Assembly: GCA_964235945.1 (NCBI GenBank)
Contig: CAXSDV010000003.1
Coordinates: 38,180-102,179 of the forward strand
DNA from: JASLDZ01 sp964235945
GTDB taxonomy: Bacteria > Pseudomonadota > Alphaproteobacteria > Caulobacterales > Caulobacteraceae
Length of the DNA stretch: 64,000 nt
Direction: 5' to 3'
The notes under the pieces are model-generated. The model searched no databases. It was not told where the DNA came from and worked only from the letters and a program-made list of their open reading frames with translations. Shown one piece after another: positions 9,098-17,304 of the stretch. A program made the translations under genes and the position numbers. Position 1 is the first letter of the stretch. Each line of letters opens with the position of its first letter.

Positions 9098-9619
9098 GTG
9101 ATCCATCGCCTGATCCGCGGCGGCTTCGCCCTGCGTCGGCGCGCCGCCCTGATGCGGCTGACCGCCGCCTACGCCGCCTTCGCCGCCGTGACCACCTGCG
9201 TGAACCTGCTGGTCCAGTGGGCGGTGGTGCGCGTGGCGACGCCCCTGCACCTGGTCGACCCCAAGCTCCTGGTGCTGCCGGCCCTGGTCGCCGGCACCGG
9301 GGCGGGACTCGTGCTCAAGTACGTGCTCGACAAGCGCTTCATCTTCCGCGACCGCACGGGCGGCGCCTCCCAGCACGTGCGCAAGTTCGGCCTGTACGCG
9401 GTGATGGGCCTGGCCACGACCGCCCTGTTCTGGGGGGCCGAGCTCCTGGCCCACCTGCTGAGCCCCGACCCGCGCGCCATGTACGTCGGCGGCGCCCTGG
9501 GACTGGCGGTCGGCTACGTGGTCAAGTACCGGCTGGACCGGCGCTTCGTGTTCGTCCAGGCCAGCAACGACGCGGCGGCGGAAGCGGCGGCGGCGGTTCC
9601 CGCGCCGGTTCTCCCGTGA
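9098..9619 (+). CDS. GtrA-like four-helix membrane protein
   Basis: This is a 173-residue membrane protein of the GtrA/DPMS_TM family with four predicted helices (about residues 20-45, 55-80, 95-118, 122-145). The repeated basic motif KYVLDKRFIFRDR / KYRLDRRFVF ends each hairpin, as is typical of GtrA. In mycobacteria the equivalent Rv3789 lies just before dprE1 and has been linked to arabinan synthesis, either by moving or anchoring the lipid-linked sugar. GTG 9098 begins 23 bases after the HAD-UbiA gene, and its stop overlaps the DprE1 start (GTGA). Confidence 0.85.
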   Translation: MIHRLIRGGFALRRRAALMRLTAAYAAFAAVTTCVNLLVQWAVVRVATPLHLVDPKLLVLPALVAGTGAGLVLKYVLDKRFIFRDRTGGASQHVRKFGLYAVMGLATTALFWGAELLAHLLSPDPRAMYVGGALGLAVGYVVKYRLDRRFVFVQASNDAAAEAAAAVPAPVLP

Positions 9620-10944
9620 TCCTCTCCGGCTGGGGCCGCTTCCCCCGCGTCGACTGCGTGGTCCACCCGGTCCGCGACGCGGGGGACGCCCGCGCGGCGG
9701 TGGCCGGGGCGGGGCCGGGCGGCGTCATCGCGCGGGGCGCCGGCCGCGCCTACGGCGACGCGGCGCTCAACCCCCACGGCGTGCTCGCCATGGACCGCGC
9801 CGCGCGCTTCATCGACTTCGACCCGGCCACGGGCGTCCTGACCGCCGAGGCGGGGGTGCTGCTGCGCGACCTGGTGGCCACCTTCGCGCCGCGCGGCTGG
9901 TTCGCCCCCGTCACCCCCGGCACCCAGTTCGTGACCCTGGGCGGCATGGTCGCCTGCGACGTCCACGGCAAGAACCACCACGGCGCGGGCTCCATCTCGC
10001 GCCACCTGCTCTGGCTGGATCTGCTGCTGGCCGACGGCTCCGTGCGCCGCTGCTCGCCGGACGAGGACGCGGAGCTGTTCCACGCCACCTGCGGCGGCAT
10101 GGGGCTCACCGGCGTGGTGCTGCGCCTGGCGCTCAAGCTCCTGCCCATAGAAACGGCCGTCATCCGCCAGACCACGGTGGCCGCGCCCAACCTGGACGCG
10201 GCCATGGCCGCCTTTGAGGAGAACCGCGCCGCAACCTATTCGGTGGCCTGGATCGACTGCCTGTCCCAGGGCCGCAGCCTGGGCCGCAGCCTCGTCCACC
10301 TGGGAGAGCACGCCCGCGCGGACGAGCTTGCGCCCGAACGGCGCGGCGCCTCCAAGCCCAAGCGGCCCCGGCGCGTGCCGTTCGACTTTCCGGGCCTGGC
10401 GCTCAACCGGTTCAGCGTGGCCGCCTTCAACGCGCTCTACTACGCCCGCGGCCGCCCCGCCCCGGGGGGCGAGGTCTCGTGGGTCGACCTGCAGACCTAC
10501 TTCTACCCGCTGGACGCCCTGCTCGACTGGAACCGCATCTACGGGCCGGGCGGCTTCGTGCAGCACCAGTGCGTGCTGCCGCCCGAGACCGCGCGCGCGG
10601 GGCTGACCGAACTCCTGACGCGCATCGCCGCGCGCGGGGCGGGCTCGTTCCTGGCGGTGCTCAAGCTCCTGGGCGAGGCGGGTCCGGGCCCGCTCTCCTT
10701 CCCACGCCCGGGCTACACCCTGGCGCTGGACTTCCCCGCCACCGCCGCCAACCTCAGCCTGCTCGTGGAGCTGGACGCGGTGGTCGCCGATCACGGCGGG
10801 CGCCTCTACCTCGCCAAGGACGCGCGAACAGGGGCTTCCATGCTGCGCGGCTACCCCGACCTCCCCCGGTTCCGGGCGGTGCGCGACCGCGTCGATCCCG
10901 CCCGCCGCTTCCGCTCGCTGCAATCCGAAAGGCTCGGCCTGTGA
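9616..10944 (+). CDS. DprE1-like FAD-dependent decaprenylphosphoryl-ribose 2'-oxidase
   Basis: This FAD oxidase of the VAO fold starts epimerisation of polyprenylphosphoryl-ribofuranose to arabinofuranose. The 442 residues include GAGRAYGDAAL (42-52), GGMVACDVHGKNHHGAGS (109-126) and VQHQCVLP (315-322). The segment SFPRPGYTLALDFP (361-374) corresponds to the mycobacterial loop that holds Cys387, but here the equivalent residue is Ala370. The active-site Lys is Lys401 in LYLAKDART. It overlaps both neighbours by 4 bases. Assignment rests on these motifs plus conserved order with Rv3789-Rv3791. Confidence 0.87.
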   Translation: MILSGWGRFPRVDCVVHPVRDAGDARAAVAGAGPGGVIARGAGRAYGDAALNPHGVLAMDRAARFIDFDPATGVLTAEAGVLLRDLVATFAPRGWFAPVTPGTQFVTLGGMVACDVHGKNHHGAGSISRHLLWLDLLLADGSVRRCSPDEDAELFHATCGGMGLTGVVLRLALKLLPIETAVIRQTTVAAPNLDAAMAAFEENRAATYSVAWIDCLSQGRSLGRSLVHLGEHARADELAPERRGASKPKRPRRVPFDFPGLALNRFSVAAFNALYYARGRPAPGGEVSWVDLQTYFYPLDALLDWNRIYGPGGFVQHQCVLPPETARAGLTELLTRIAARGAGSFLAVLKLLGEAGPGPLSFPRPGYTLALDFPATAANLSLLVELDAVVADHGGRLYLAKDARTGASMLRGYPDLPRFRAVRDRVDPARRFRSLQSERLGL

Positions 10945-11684
10945 ACACCCTGCAAGGCCCCGTGCTGATCCTGGGCGCGCGCTCGGACATCGGCCGGGCG
11001 CTGGCCCGCGCCTACGCCGCCGAGGGGCTGTCGGTGATCCTGGCCGCGCGCCGGGCGGGCGAGCTGGAAGCGGACGCCGCCGACCTCGCCGTCCGCGCGA
11101 ACGGGGCCGGCGCACGCACCGTTGAGCTGGACGTGCTGGACGCCGACCCCCGCGCCTTCTTCGACGCCCTTGGGGAGACGCCGCGCACGGTGGTCAGCGT
11201 GGTGGGCCTGTTGGGCGACCAGCGCCGCGCCGAGACCGACCCCGCCTACGCCCGCCAGGTGATCGACACCAACTTCACCGGCCCCGCCGCCCTCATGGCC
11301 GAGGCCGCCGAGCGCCTGCTGGCGGCGGGCGGCGGCTGCATCGTGGGGGTGAGCTCGGTGGCGGGCGAGCGCGGGCGCAAGTCCAACTACGTCTACGGCG
11401 CGGCCAAGGCGGGGCTGACCGCCTGGCTGTCGGGCCTGCGCCACCGCTTGGCGGGCTCCCCCGTGCGGGTGATCACCGTCAAGCCGGGCTTCGTCGACAC
11501 GCGCATGACCGCGGGCATGAACCTGCCCAAACCGCTGACCGCCCAGCCGGAGGAGGTGGCGCGCCTGGTGCTCGCCGCCCAGCGCCGCGGGCGCGAGGTG
11601 GTGTACGCCAAGCCCGTCTGGTGGGCGGTGATGGGGGTGGTGCGCCACCTGCCCGAGCCCGTGTTCAAGCGCATGAAAGTCTGA
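10941..11684 (+). CDS. DprE2-like short-chain dehydrogenase (2-keto intermediate reductase)
   Basis: This classical SDR of 247 residues is expected to use NADH or NADPH to reduce the 2-keto-pentofuranosyl phospholipid to the arabinose epimer. It has GARSDIGRALA near residue 11, a catalytic Ser in GVSSVAGERG and YVYGAAKAG with Tyr and Lys. VKPGFVDTRMTAGM and AQPEEVARLV are typical of DprE2 homologues. GTG 10941 overlaps the DprE1 stop. Function is inferred from family and neighbourhood; generic SDR activity is certain. Confidence 0.85.
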   Translation: MNTLQGPVLILGARSDIGRALARAYAAEGLSVILAARRAGELEADAADLAVRANGAGARTVELDVLDADPRAFFDALGETPRTVVSVVGLLGDQRRAETDPAYARQVIDTNFTGPAALMAEAAERLLAAGGGCIVGVSSVAGERGRKSNYVYGAAKAGLTAWLSGLRHRLAGSPVRVITVKPGFVDTRMTAGMNLPKPLTAQPEEVARLVLAAQRRGREVVYAKPVWWAVMGVVRHLPEPVFKRMKV

Positions 11685-11755
11685 TCGGCCAAGCTCGAAC
11701 GCCCGGCCGTGCGGCGCGTTGTCGCGTGGTCCGCCGTAATAAAGGTGTTTGCGCC

Positions 11756-12121
11756 ATGGCCTCCGACCGCAAGGTGGTGCTCGTCGTCGAGGACGAGCCG
11801 CTCATCATGGTGGACGCCATCCAGACCCTGGAGGCGGCCGGCTTCGAAGTGATCGACGCCTACGACGCCGAGCACGCCCTGGTGCAGCTCGACACCCGGC
11901 CGGACGTGATGGCGATTTTCACGGACGTGAACATGCCCGGCCGCTACGACGGAGTGGCCCTGGCGCGCCTCGTCCACGAGCGGCGGCCCGACGTGCAGAT
12001 CCTCGTCACCTCCGGCATGCAGGTGATCCGCGAGGACGACCTGCCCGACGGCGGCCGCTTCGTGGCCAAGCCCTACGACGGCGAGCAGGTGGCGGGGATC
12101 ATCCACGACCTGATCGGCTGA
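11756..12121 (+). CDS. single-domain response regulator (receiver only)
   Basis: This 121-residue protein consists only of a receiver domain. The acidic pair is in VVEDEPL (Glu-Asp near 11-12), the phospho-acceptor Asp is in IFTDVNMPG (near 61), the switch Thr/Ser region is LVTSG and the Lys is in FVAKPYDG. No output domain is present, so it probably works by protein contact, as CpdR or DivK do. No histidine kinase is next to it. Its 3' end overlaps the small membrane protein gene on the other strand by 23 bases. Confidence 0.9.
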   Translation: MASDRKVVLVVEDEPLIMVDAIQTLEAAGFEVIDAYDAEHALVQLDTRPDVMAIFTDVNMPGRYDGVALARLVHERRPDVQILVTSGMQVIREDDLPDGGRFVAKPYDGEQVAGIIHDLIG

Positions 12122-12353
12122 AGCGCTCGGCCAGTTCGGGCGCGTAGAGCACCGCCAGGCAGAGTGCGACGCCCACCACCGCGCACGCCACGGCCACGAC
12201 CGCCAGCACCAGTTCGGTGCGCAGCGGCAGCCACCATCCCGCGCGGGCCCAGGCGGGCAGGCGCGCCACCTCCGGCGGGACGGCGCGCCGCGCCAGGCGG
12301 AACACGCGGCCGGGCCCGCGCCGCAGGTCGATGGGCGGCTCGGGTTCGGCCAC
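12099..12353 (-). CDS. small single-pass membrane protein downstream of ku
   Basis: I do not recognise this 84-residue protein. It has a basic N-terminal half and one hydrophobic helix (about residues 46-70, rich in Val, Ala and Leu), then a short polar tail. GTG 12353 lies 13 bases after the ku stop on the same strand, so it is probably co-transcribed with ku. Its 3' end overlaps the convergent response regulator gene. It could be a chance reading frame in GC-rich DNA, but the membrane helix and spacing favour a gene. Confidence 0.55.
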   Translation of the reverse strand: MAEPEPPIDLRRGPGRVFRLARRAVPPEVARLPAWARAGWWLPLRTELVLAVVAVACAVVGVALCLAVLYAPELAERFSRSGRG

Positions 12354-12366
12354 GGGAGGGCTTCGG

Positions 12367-13326
12367 TCAGCCCGCGCGCTTGCGGGCCCGGGCGGGGGCG
12401 GCGACCGGCTCGGGCGCCGCGGCGCTCGCGGCCGGAGTCTTCGCGGCGCGCTTGGCGGGTGCGGGCTTGGACGGCTCCGCCTTGGTCTGGCCGGCCTTCG
12501 CCTTGGCCGCCGGCTTGGCCGCGGTCTTGGGCGCGGCGGGGGCGGGGGCGCTGCCGCGCTGCAGGCTGGCGCGCAGGGCGGCCATGAGGTCGATCACGTT
12601 GGTGTCGTCCGGCTCGGGCGCGGCCCCCACCGGCACGCGGCCGGCGGTCTTCTCCGCGATCAGCGCCTTGAGCGCCTCCTCGTAGCGGTCGACGAAGCCG
12701 CTCGGGTCGAACGGGCCCTTGCGCTGGTCGATGATGGCCTGGGCGATGCTGAGCATGGCCGGGTCGGGAGTGACGCTCTCCACCTCGGCGAAGGCTTCGC
12801 GCGCGTCCTTCACCTCCGCGGCGGAGCGCAGGCTCCACGCCATCAGGCCCTCGCCGTGGGGCTCCAGCGCCAGCAGGCGCTCGCGGGTGGACAGCACCAC
12901 GCGCCCCAGGGCGATCTGGCCGGAGGCGCGCATGGCCTCGCGGATCACGGCGTAGGCCTCCTGGCCGATCTTGCCGTCCGGGGCCAGGAAGTAGGGGTGG
13001 TCCCAGTAGGTGCGGTCGATCTCCGCCTCCGGCACGAAGCGTTCGATGTCCAGCGTCTTGGTGCTCTCCAGCCGCACGGAGCGGATCTCCTCGTCGGAAA
13101 GCAGCACGTACTGGCCCTTCTCGACCTCGAAGCCCTTCACCAGGCTGCCGCGCTCCACCGGCCCCGTGTCCGGGTCGGTGGTGATCATGCGGATGCGGTT
13201 GTTGGTGGCGGGGTTGATCAGGTTGAAGTGCACGTCGCCCGCCGCCGAGGTCGCCGTGTAGAGCGCCACCGGGCAGGTCACGAGCGAGAGCTTCAGGTGG
13301 CCCCGCCAGGTCGGACGCAGCGCCAT
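12367..13326 (-). CDS. ku: Ku family DNA end-binding protein
   Basis: This is bacterial non-homologous end-joining Ku, a homodimeric ring that threads DNA ends and recruits LigD. The start at 13326 gives the conserved opening MALRPTWRGHLKLSLVTCPVALY-type sequence; an upstream in-frame ATG at 13383 would add 19 non-conserved residues. The core includes NRIRMITTDPDTGPVERGSLVKGFE and the YEEALKALI region. The last ~65 residues are a Lys/Ala/Pro-rich basic tail typical of long bacterial Ku C-termini. It is 319 residues. No ligD is in the window. Confidence 0.93.
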   Translation of the reverse strand: MALRPTWRGHLKLSLVTCPVALYTATSAAGDVHFNLINPATNNRIRMITTDPDTGPVERGSLVKGFEVEKGQYVLLSDEEIRSVRLESTKTLDIERFVPEAEIDRTYWDHPYFLAPDGKIGQEAYAVIREAMRASGQIALGRVVLSTRERLLALEPHGEGLMAWSLRSAAEVKDAREAFAEVESVTPDPAMLSIAQAIIDQRKGPFDPSGFVDRYEEALKALIAEKTAGRVPVGAAPEPDDTNVIDLMAALRASLQRGSAPAPAAPKTAAKPAAKAKAGQTKAEPSKPAPAKRAAKTPAASAAAPEPVAAPARARKRAG

Positions 13327-13408
13327 GTCCACACGTCTCCCGGCGGCCCGCCGGAAGGGCCGGGCCGCGAAGACTCCCACCAACGCCGGCGGGTGTGAAT
13401 CGTTCGCT

Positions 13409-13657
13409 TCAGCCGCAGGGCCGCGCGTCGCCCTCGTCCAGGTCGACGCGGTAGCAGAGCTCGACGCCGTGCTCGTCGGCCACCAGCACCGAGACGGCGC
13501 CCGCCGCGTCCACCGGCGGGCTCCACCGCTCCACGAAGGCGACGGCCGCCTCCTCGAAGCTGCGGCCCTCCACCAGGTGGCTGCGCCGCGGGTCGTCCTG
13601 GCGCGCGTGCACGCGGTAGGCGCGGGCCTCGCCCGGGGGTGTCGCAGCGTCGGCCAC
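13409..13657 (-). CDS. small soluble protein, possibly DUF5961-like
   Basis: This 82-residue acidic protein has the pattern YRVHARQDDPRRSHLVEG, then a helix FEEAAVAFVERW and a VSVLVADEHGVELCYRVDL strand pair. The architecture recalls a small conserved alphaproteobacterial domain (DUF5961), but I cannot confirm this. GTG 13657 was chosen because GAGGAG lies seven bases upstream and the conserved part begins shortly after. It precedes ku on the same strand with an 82-base gap. Confidence 0.65.
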   Translation of the reverse strand: MADAATPPGEARAYRVHARQDDPRRSHLVEGRSFEEAAVAFVERWSPPVDAAGAVSVLVADEHGVELCYRVDLDEGDARPCG

Positions 13658-13825
13658 GGCGCATCTCCTCAAGTGCGTCCGTCCGATGCGCCCGAATCGC
13701 CCCGCGCTCCAAGCGTCGCCGGCCGGTCGCGGCGGCGGCGGGCCGCCGGCGTTCCCACGGGCCATCTAATGTTAACCGCCATGGACGCACGTTGGGGACC
13801 TGCCGCGTAACCCGGAGCGTCCCCC

Positions 13826-14515
13826 ATGAAACCGATCGGCCCCGCCGTCGCCCTCTGCACCCTCCTCGCCACCGCTTCGGGCGCCCTGGCCCAGACGGGC
13901 GATGCGCCCCTGACCCACCGCTTCGCGCTCGGCGTCGGCGTCGGCACCAACGGCGGGGTGTTGGAGGGCGCATACGCCTTCAACCGCTACCTCGACGTGC
14001 GCGCCCAGGGCGCGGCCATCGGCTTCGACGCCGACTTCAAGTCGTCGGACGTCAAGTATAAGGGAAAGTTCCGCCAATTCACCGGCGGCGCCGACGTGGA
14101 CCTGCACCCGTTCGGCAATCCCCTGCTGGTGGTGGGCGGCTTCGTGTCCGGCGAGCGCAAGGTGCGCGTCAAGGCCGACCCGACCGAGACGGCGACGGTG
14201 AAGATCAACGGCGTGACCTTCCCCGTCAGCCAAGTGATCTCGTTGAACGGCCAGGCCGACCTGGGCTCCACCGCCCCCTTCGCCGGGATCGGCTTCGACA
14301 ACACCTTCACCCACGCGGGCCATTGGGGCTTCCGCGCCGTGGGCGGCGTGATCTTCGGGCAGGACCCCAAGGTCCGGCTGGACGCCTCCGGCCCGTTCGC
14401 CACCAATCCGGCCGTGGTGGCGGCCGTGCAGAAGGAGGAGGCCTCGCTCCAGCACGACGTGGACGGCTACCGGTACTACCCCGTCGTCCAGGTCGGCGTG
14501 ACCTACAGGTTCTGA
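13826..14515 (+). CDS. outer-membrane beta-barrel protein (OmpW-like)
   Basis: This 229-residue protein has a clear signal peptide ending ALAQ near residue 23. The mature part alternates hydrophobic and polar residues and ends in the outer-membrane signature YRF. Segments FGVGVGTNGGVLEGAY-like, FTGGADVDLHPF and APFAGIGFDNTF suggest an eight-strand barrel of the OmpW or Opa type. No substrate can be assigned. It is monocistronic, with an AT-richer leader (TCTAATGTTAAC) about 60 bases upstream and a hairpin after its stop. Confidence 0.8.
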   Translation: MKPIGPAVALCTLLATASGALAQTGDAPLTHRFALGVGVGTNGGVLEGAYAFNRYLDVRAQGAAIGFDADFKSSDVKYKGKFRQFTGGADVDLHPFGNPLLVVGGFVSGERKVRVKADPTETATVKINGVTFPVSQVISLNGQADLGSTAPFAGIGFDNTFTHAGHWGFRAVGGVIFGQDPKVRLDASGPFATNPAVVAAVQKEEASLQHDVDGYRYYPVVQVGVTYRF

Positions 14516-14544
14516 GGAGGGCGCTCCCACGCCCGCGCCACCGC

Positions 14545-14563
14545 GGCCCGCTCCCGGCGGGCC
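14545..14563. terminator. hairpin between barrel gene and tRNA-Ala
   Basis: A perfect 7-bp stem (GGCCCGC / GCGGGCC) with loop TCCCG lies right next to the 3' end of the minus-strand tRNA and 30 bases after the plus-strand barrel gene. It can serve both transcripts. No clear T-run follows. Confidence 0.55.
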
Positions 14564-14564
14564 C

Positions 14565-14640
14565 TGGTGGAGCCGAGGGGAGTCGAACCCCTGACCTCCT
14601 CATTGCGAACGAGGCGCTCTACCAACTGAGCTACGGCCCC
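14565..14640 (-). tRNA. tRNA-Ala, anticodon CGC
   Basis: All four arms fold. The acceptor stem GGGGCCG pairs with CGGCTCC and contains the G3:U70 wobble pair that identifies alanine tRNAs. The anticodon loop TTCGCAA gives CGC at 14605-14607 and reads GCG codons, which are abundant here. The T arm is AGGGG-TTCGACT-CCCCT. The 3' CCA is encoded (ACCA at 14568-14565). The total is 76 nt. Confidence 0.97.
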
Positions 14641-14776
14641 CCGGAGGGAGGGCGGTGGATAGCTGGGGCGCTCCGGGGCTGTCAAGCGATCGGGGCCGAA
14701 GGCGCGCGTCCTTGCGGCCGAACGGAGCGGGAGGCTAGAGAAGCGGGCGCGCCGGCTCCGGCGCCCGGGGACCCTC

Positions 14777-15082
14777 ATGGGCAGCGCGCTTCTCTTCCTG
14801 TTCGACTCGCTGATCGGCTTGGCGGAGCTGGTGATCATCGCCGGCGCCGTGCTGTCCTTGTTGATCGCCTTCGACGTGGTGAACACGCGCAACCCCAACG
14901 TCCGCCGGCTGGCGGTGATGCTGGAGCGGCTGAACGACCCCATGCTGCGGCCGATCCGCCGCCTGCTGCCCAACCTGGGCGGGATCGACATCAGCCCCAT
15001 CATCCTGCTGCTGCTCCTGCAGGCGCTGCAGATCCTCGTGCACCGCACGGTCGGCCCGGCGCTGGTGGCCGCCACCGGCTGA
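14777..15082 (+). CDS. YggT family membrane protein
   Basis: This 101-residue integral membrane protein has two hydrophobic segments (about residues 10-32 and 68-90). Between them is the family signature LERLNDPMLRPIRRLLP followed by GGIDISPIILLLLLQ. YggT proteins are linked to osmotic tolerance and, in some bacteria, to cell division or thylakoid organisation; the molecular function is not settled. ATG 14777 lies just downstream of the tRNA promoter region and the gene seems monocistronic. Confidence 0.9.
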   Translation: MGSALLFLFDSLIGLAELVIIAGAVLSLLIAFDVVNTRNPNVRRLAVMLERLNDPMLRPIRRLLPNLGGIDISPIILLLLLQALQILVHRTVGPALVAATG

Positions 15083-15166
15083 GCCGTCGTCGCCCCGACC
15101 GTCGTCGGGCGCGGGCGGGGGCGCGGACCCGCATCATCGCGCCCAGGCCCCATCAGTCCGACACGG

Positions 15167-16786
15167 TCATCGCGGCGGGTTGAGCAGGCGGGCGACGTCC
15201 GCCTCGCGCTCCACGGAGGGGCGCAGGTCCGGCGCGTGGCGCAGGTGGGAGGCCGCCTCGTAGGCCGCGCCAAGGCGCAGCAGATCGGCCTCGCGCCAGG
15301 GGCCGGCGATGAAGGACAGGCCCACGGGCAGGCCGCGCACATAGCCCATGGGCACGGTCAGGTGCGGATAGCCGGCGACGGCGGCGAGGGAGGTCGCGCC
15401 CTCGCCCTCCACATGGTCGCCGTCCACCGCGTCCGACAGCCAGGCGGGGCCGGTGGTGGGGGCGATCAGCGCGTCCAGCCGATGCTGGGCCAGGAGCTTG
15501 TCGATCCCGTCCGGCCCCGCCGCCTGCAGCGAGTCGGCGCGCGCCTGCAGGTAGGCGTGGTCGGACAGCCCCCCGGTCGCCTGGGCCGTCTCGAACTCGT
15601 CCTGGCCGAACAGGGCCAGCTCGCGCGGGTCCGCGCGGTTGAAGGCGATCAGGTCGGCCAGGGTGCGGGTGCGCACCTTCGCCGGGTCGGTGGAGGCGAG
15701 GTAGGCGTTCAGGTCCACCTTCAGCTCCGTCATCAGCACCTTGAACTCGTTGGCGGCGAGGTCGCCCGGCGGCCGGTAGTCGGCGATGTCGACCAGTTCG
15801 GCCCCCTGGGCGCGCAGGGTCGCCAGCGCCGCGGCGAACAGCGCCTTTTCGGGGGGCGACACGTCCGCGGCGTAGCGCAGCACGCCCAGCCGCTTGCCGC
15901 GCAGGGTCGCGCCCCGCAGGGCGGCGACATAGTCGACGCGGTGGGAGTCGGCGGCGGCGGTGGCCGCGTCCTCGGGGTCGGAGCCCGCCATGGCGGTGAG
16001 CAGGGCGGCGGCGTCCGCCACCGTGCGCGCCATGGGGCCGGCGGTGTCCTGGCTGTGGCTGATGGGCGCGATGCGCGTGCGCGACACGAGCCCCACCGTG
16101 GGTTTCAGCCCCACCAGCCCGTTCACGGACGAGGGGCAGGTGATCGAGCCGTCGGTCTCCGTGCCCACGCCGGCCGCCGCCAGGTCCGCCGCCACCGCCG
16201 CTCCCGTGCCGGAGGAGGAGCCGCAGCTGTTGCGGTCGAGCGCGTAGGGGTTCCTCACCAGGCCCCCCGTCCCCGACCAGCCGGAGATGGACCGCGCCGA
16301 GCGGATGTTGGCCCATTCCGACAGGTTGGTCTTGCCCAGGATCACCGCCCCCGCCGCCCTCAGGCGCGCCGCCACCGGCGCGTCGCGCCCCGTCACGTTC
16401 GCCGCCAGCGCCAGGGAGCCCGCGGTGGTGGCCATGCGGTCGCGCGTCTCGACATTGTCCTTGAGGAGGATCGGCACGCCGTGGAGCGGGCCGCGCACCC
16501 GCCCCGCCCGGCGCTCGGCGTCCAGGGCGCGCGCCTGGGCGAGCGCGTCCGGGTTGAGCGCGATCACGCTGTGCAGCGCGGGCCCCGCCCGGTCGATCCG
16601 GCGGATGCGGAGGAGGTAGGCGCGGGTCAGCGCCTCGGAGCTGGTGCGCCCGGCGGCCAGGTCCGCGGCGAGCTCGGCGATCGACCGCTCGGCCGCTGCG
16701 GGCGCGGGGCGGCGCGGCGGCGCGGCCCGGGCGCCGGAAGCCAGCACCAGGGCGGCGAGGAGGGCGGGCGGGAGCGCGAGTCGCAT
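15167..16786 (-). CDS. secreted amidase-signature hydrolase
   Basis: This Ser-Ser-Lys amidase of 539 residues carries a signal peptide (MRLALPPALLAALVLASG, cleavage near ARA), so it acts in the periplasm or outside. The catalytic Lys is in ILLKDN, the Ser pair in RNSCGSSSGTGAAVA and GTETDGSITCPS. The C-terminal MGYVRGLPVGLSFI is typical. Start 16786 was chosen over an in-frame ATG at 16843 because it begins the signal peptide. The substrate is unknown; the family hydrolyses a wide range of amides, including peptide amides. Confidence 0.9.
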   Translation of the reverse strand: MRLALPPALLAALVLASGARAAPPRRPAPAAAERSIAELAADLAAGRTSSEALTRAYLLRIRRIDRAGPALHSVIALNPDALAQARALDAERRAGRVRGPLHGVPILLKDNVETRDRMATTAGSLALAANVTGRDAPVAARLRAAGAVILGKTNLSEWANIRSARSISGWSGTGGLVRNPYALDRNSCGSSSGTGAAVAADLAAAGVGTETDGSITCPSSVNGLVGLKPTVGLVSRTRIAPISHSQDTAGPMARTVADAAALLTAMAGSDPEDAATAAADSHRVDYVAALRGATLRGKRLGVLRYAADVSPPEKALFAAALATLRAQGAELVDIADYRPPGDLAANEFKVLMTELKVDLNAYLASTDPAKVRTRTLADLIAFNRADPRELALFGQDEFETAQATGGLSDHAYLQARADSLQAAGPDGIDKLLAQHRLDALIAPTTGPAWLSDAVDGDHVEGEGATSLAAVAGYPHLTVPMGYVRGLPVGLSFIAGPWREADLLRLGAAYEAASHLRHAPDLRPSVEREADVARLLNPPR

Positions 16787-16947
16787 GGGGTGTCCTGAAC
16801 GGCCGTCCCCAGCGGAGCCGTCCGCCTTGCCGCCGTCAAGCATGCTCGGCGCGCGACGCGCAACGCGGATCGGCGGGCGGGCCCGGGCGTTGCGGCGGCG
16901 TCCGGGGCGGGCCTCCTCCTCCTCCGGCGACCAAAGGGGGATCGACC

Positions 16948-17304
16948 TTGAGAACCGTCCTGACCGCCGCCCTCGCCGCGGCCTGCGTGTGCGCCGCCGC
17001 GGCGCCCGCCTCCGCCTCGCCCTACGCGATCGACAAGCTGCACGACCGCGAGAACCGCATCCAGGACGCGGTGGACCAGCGCCGCGCGTCCACCCGGGTG
17101 GGCGACCAGCTGATCCGGGTCAAGAAGCTGGAGGAGCGGATGCGCGCGCGCCACGGGTCCAACCTGACGCGCGCCGATTTCGAGGTCCTGAACGCCAGGC
17201 TCGACGCGCTCGAAGGCGTGCGCCACCGCCACCGCCGCGGCGCCGACCACGGCCGCAGCGGGCCCCACCAGATCACGACCACCACGACCACCGTCAGGCG
17301 TTGA
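16948..17304 (+). CDS. small exported basic protein
   Basis: I do not recognise this 118-residue protein. It starts with TTG preceded by AAAGGGGG. The signal peptide ends ASASP near residue 24. The mature part is helical and charged (about 30-85, with coiled-coil-like LEERMRARH and LNARLDALEG) and ends in a His/Arg-rich tail and a run of Thr. Similar small periplasmic proteins of unknown function occur in alphaproteobacteria. Its 3' end overlaps the convergent fusion gene by 11 bases. Confidence 0.7.
   Translation: MRTVLTAALAAACVCAAAAPASASPYAIDKLHDRENRIQDAVDQRRASTRVGDQLIRVKKLEERMRARHGSNLTRADFEVLNARLDALEGVRHRHRRGADHGRSGPHQITTTTTTVRR

Noticed and set aside
14565..14640. tRNA-Ala as an integration site for a mobile island
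   Set aside because: No integrase, no duplicated tRNA 3' end and no change in composition were seen on either side.
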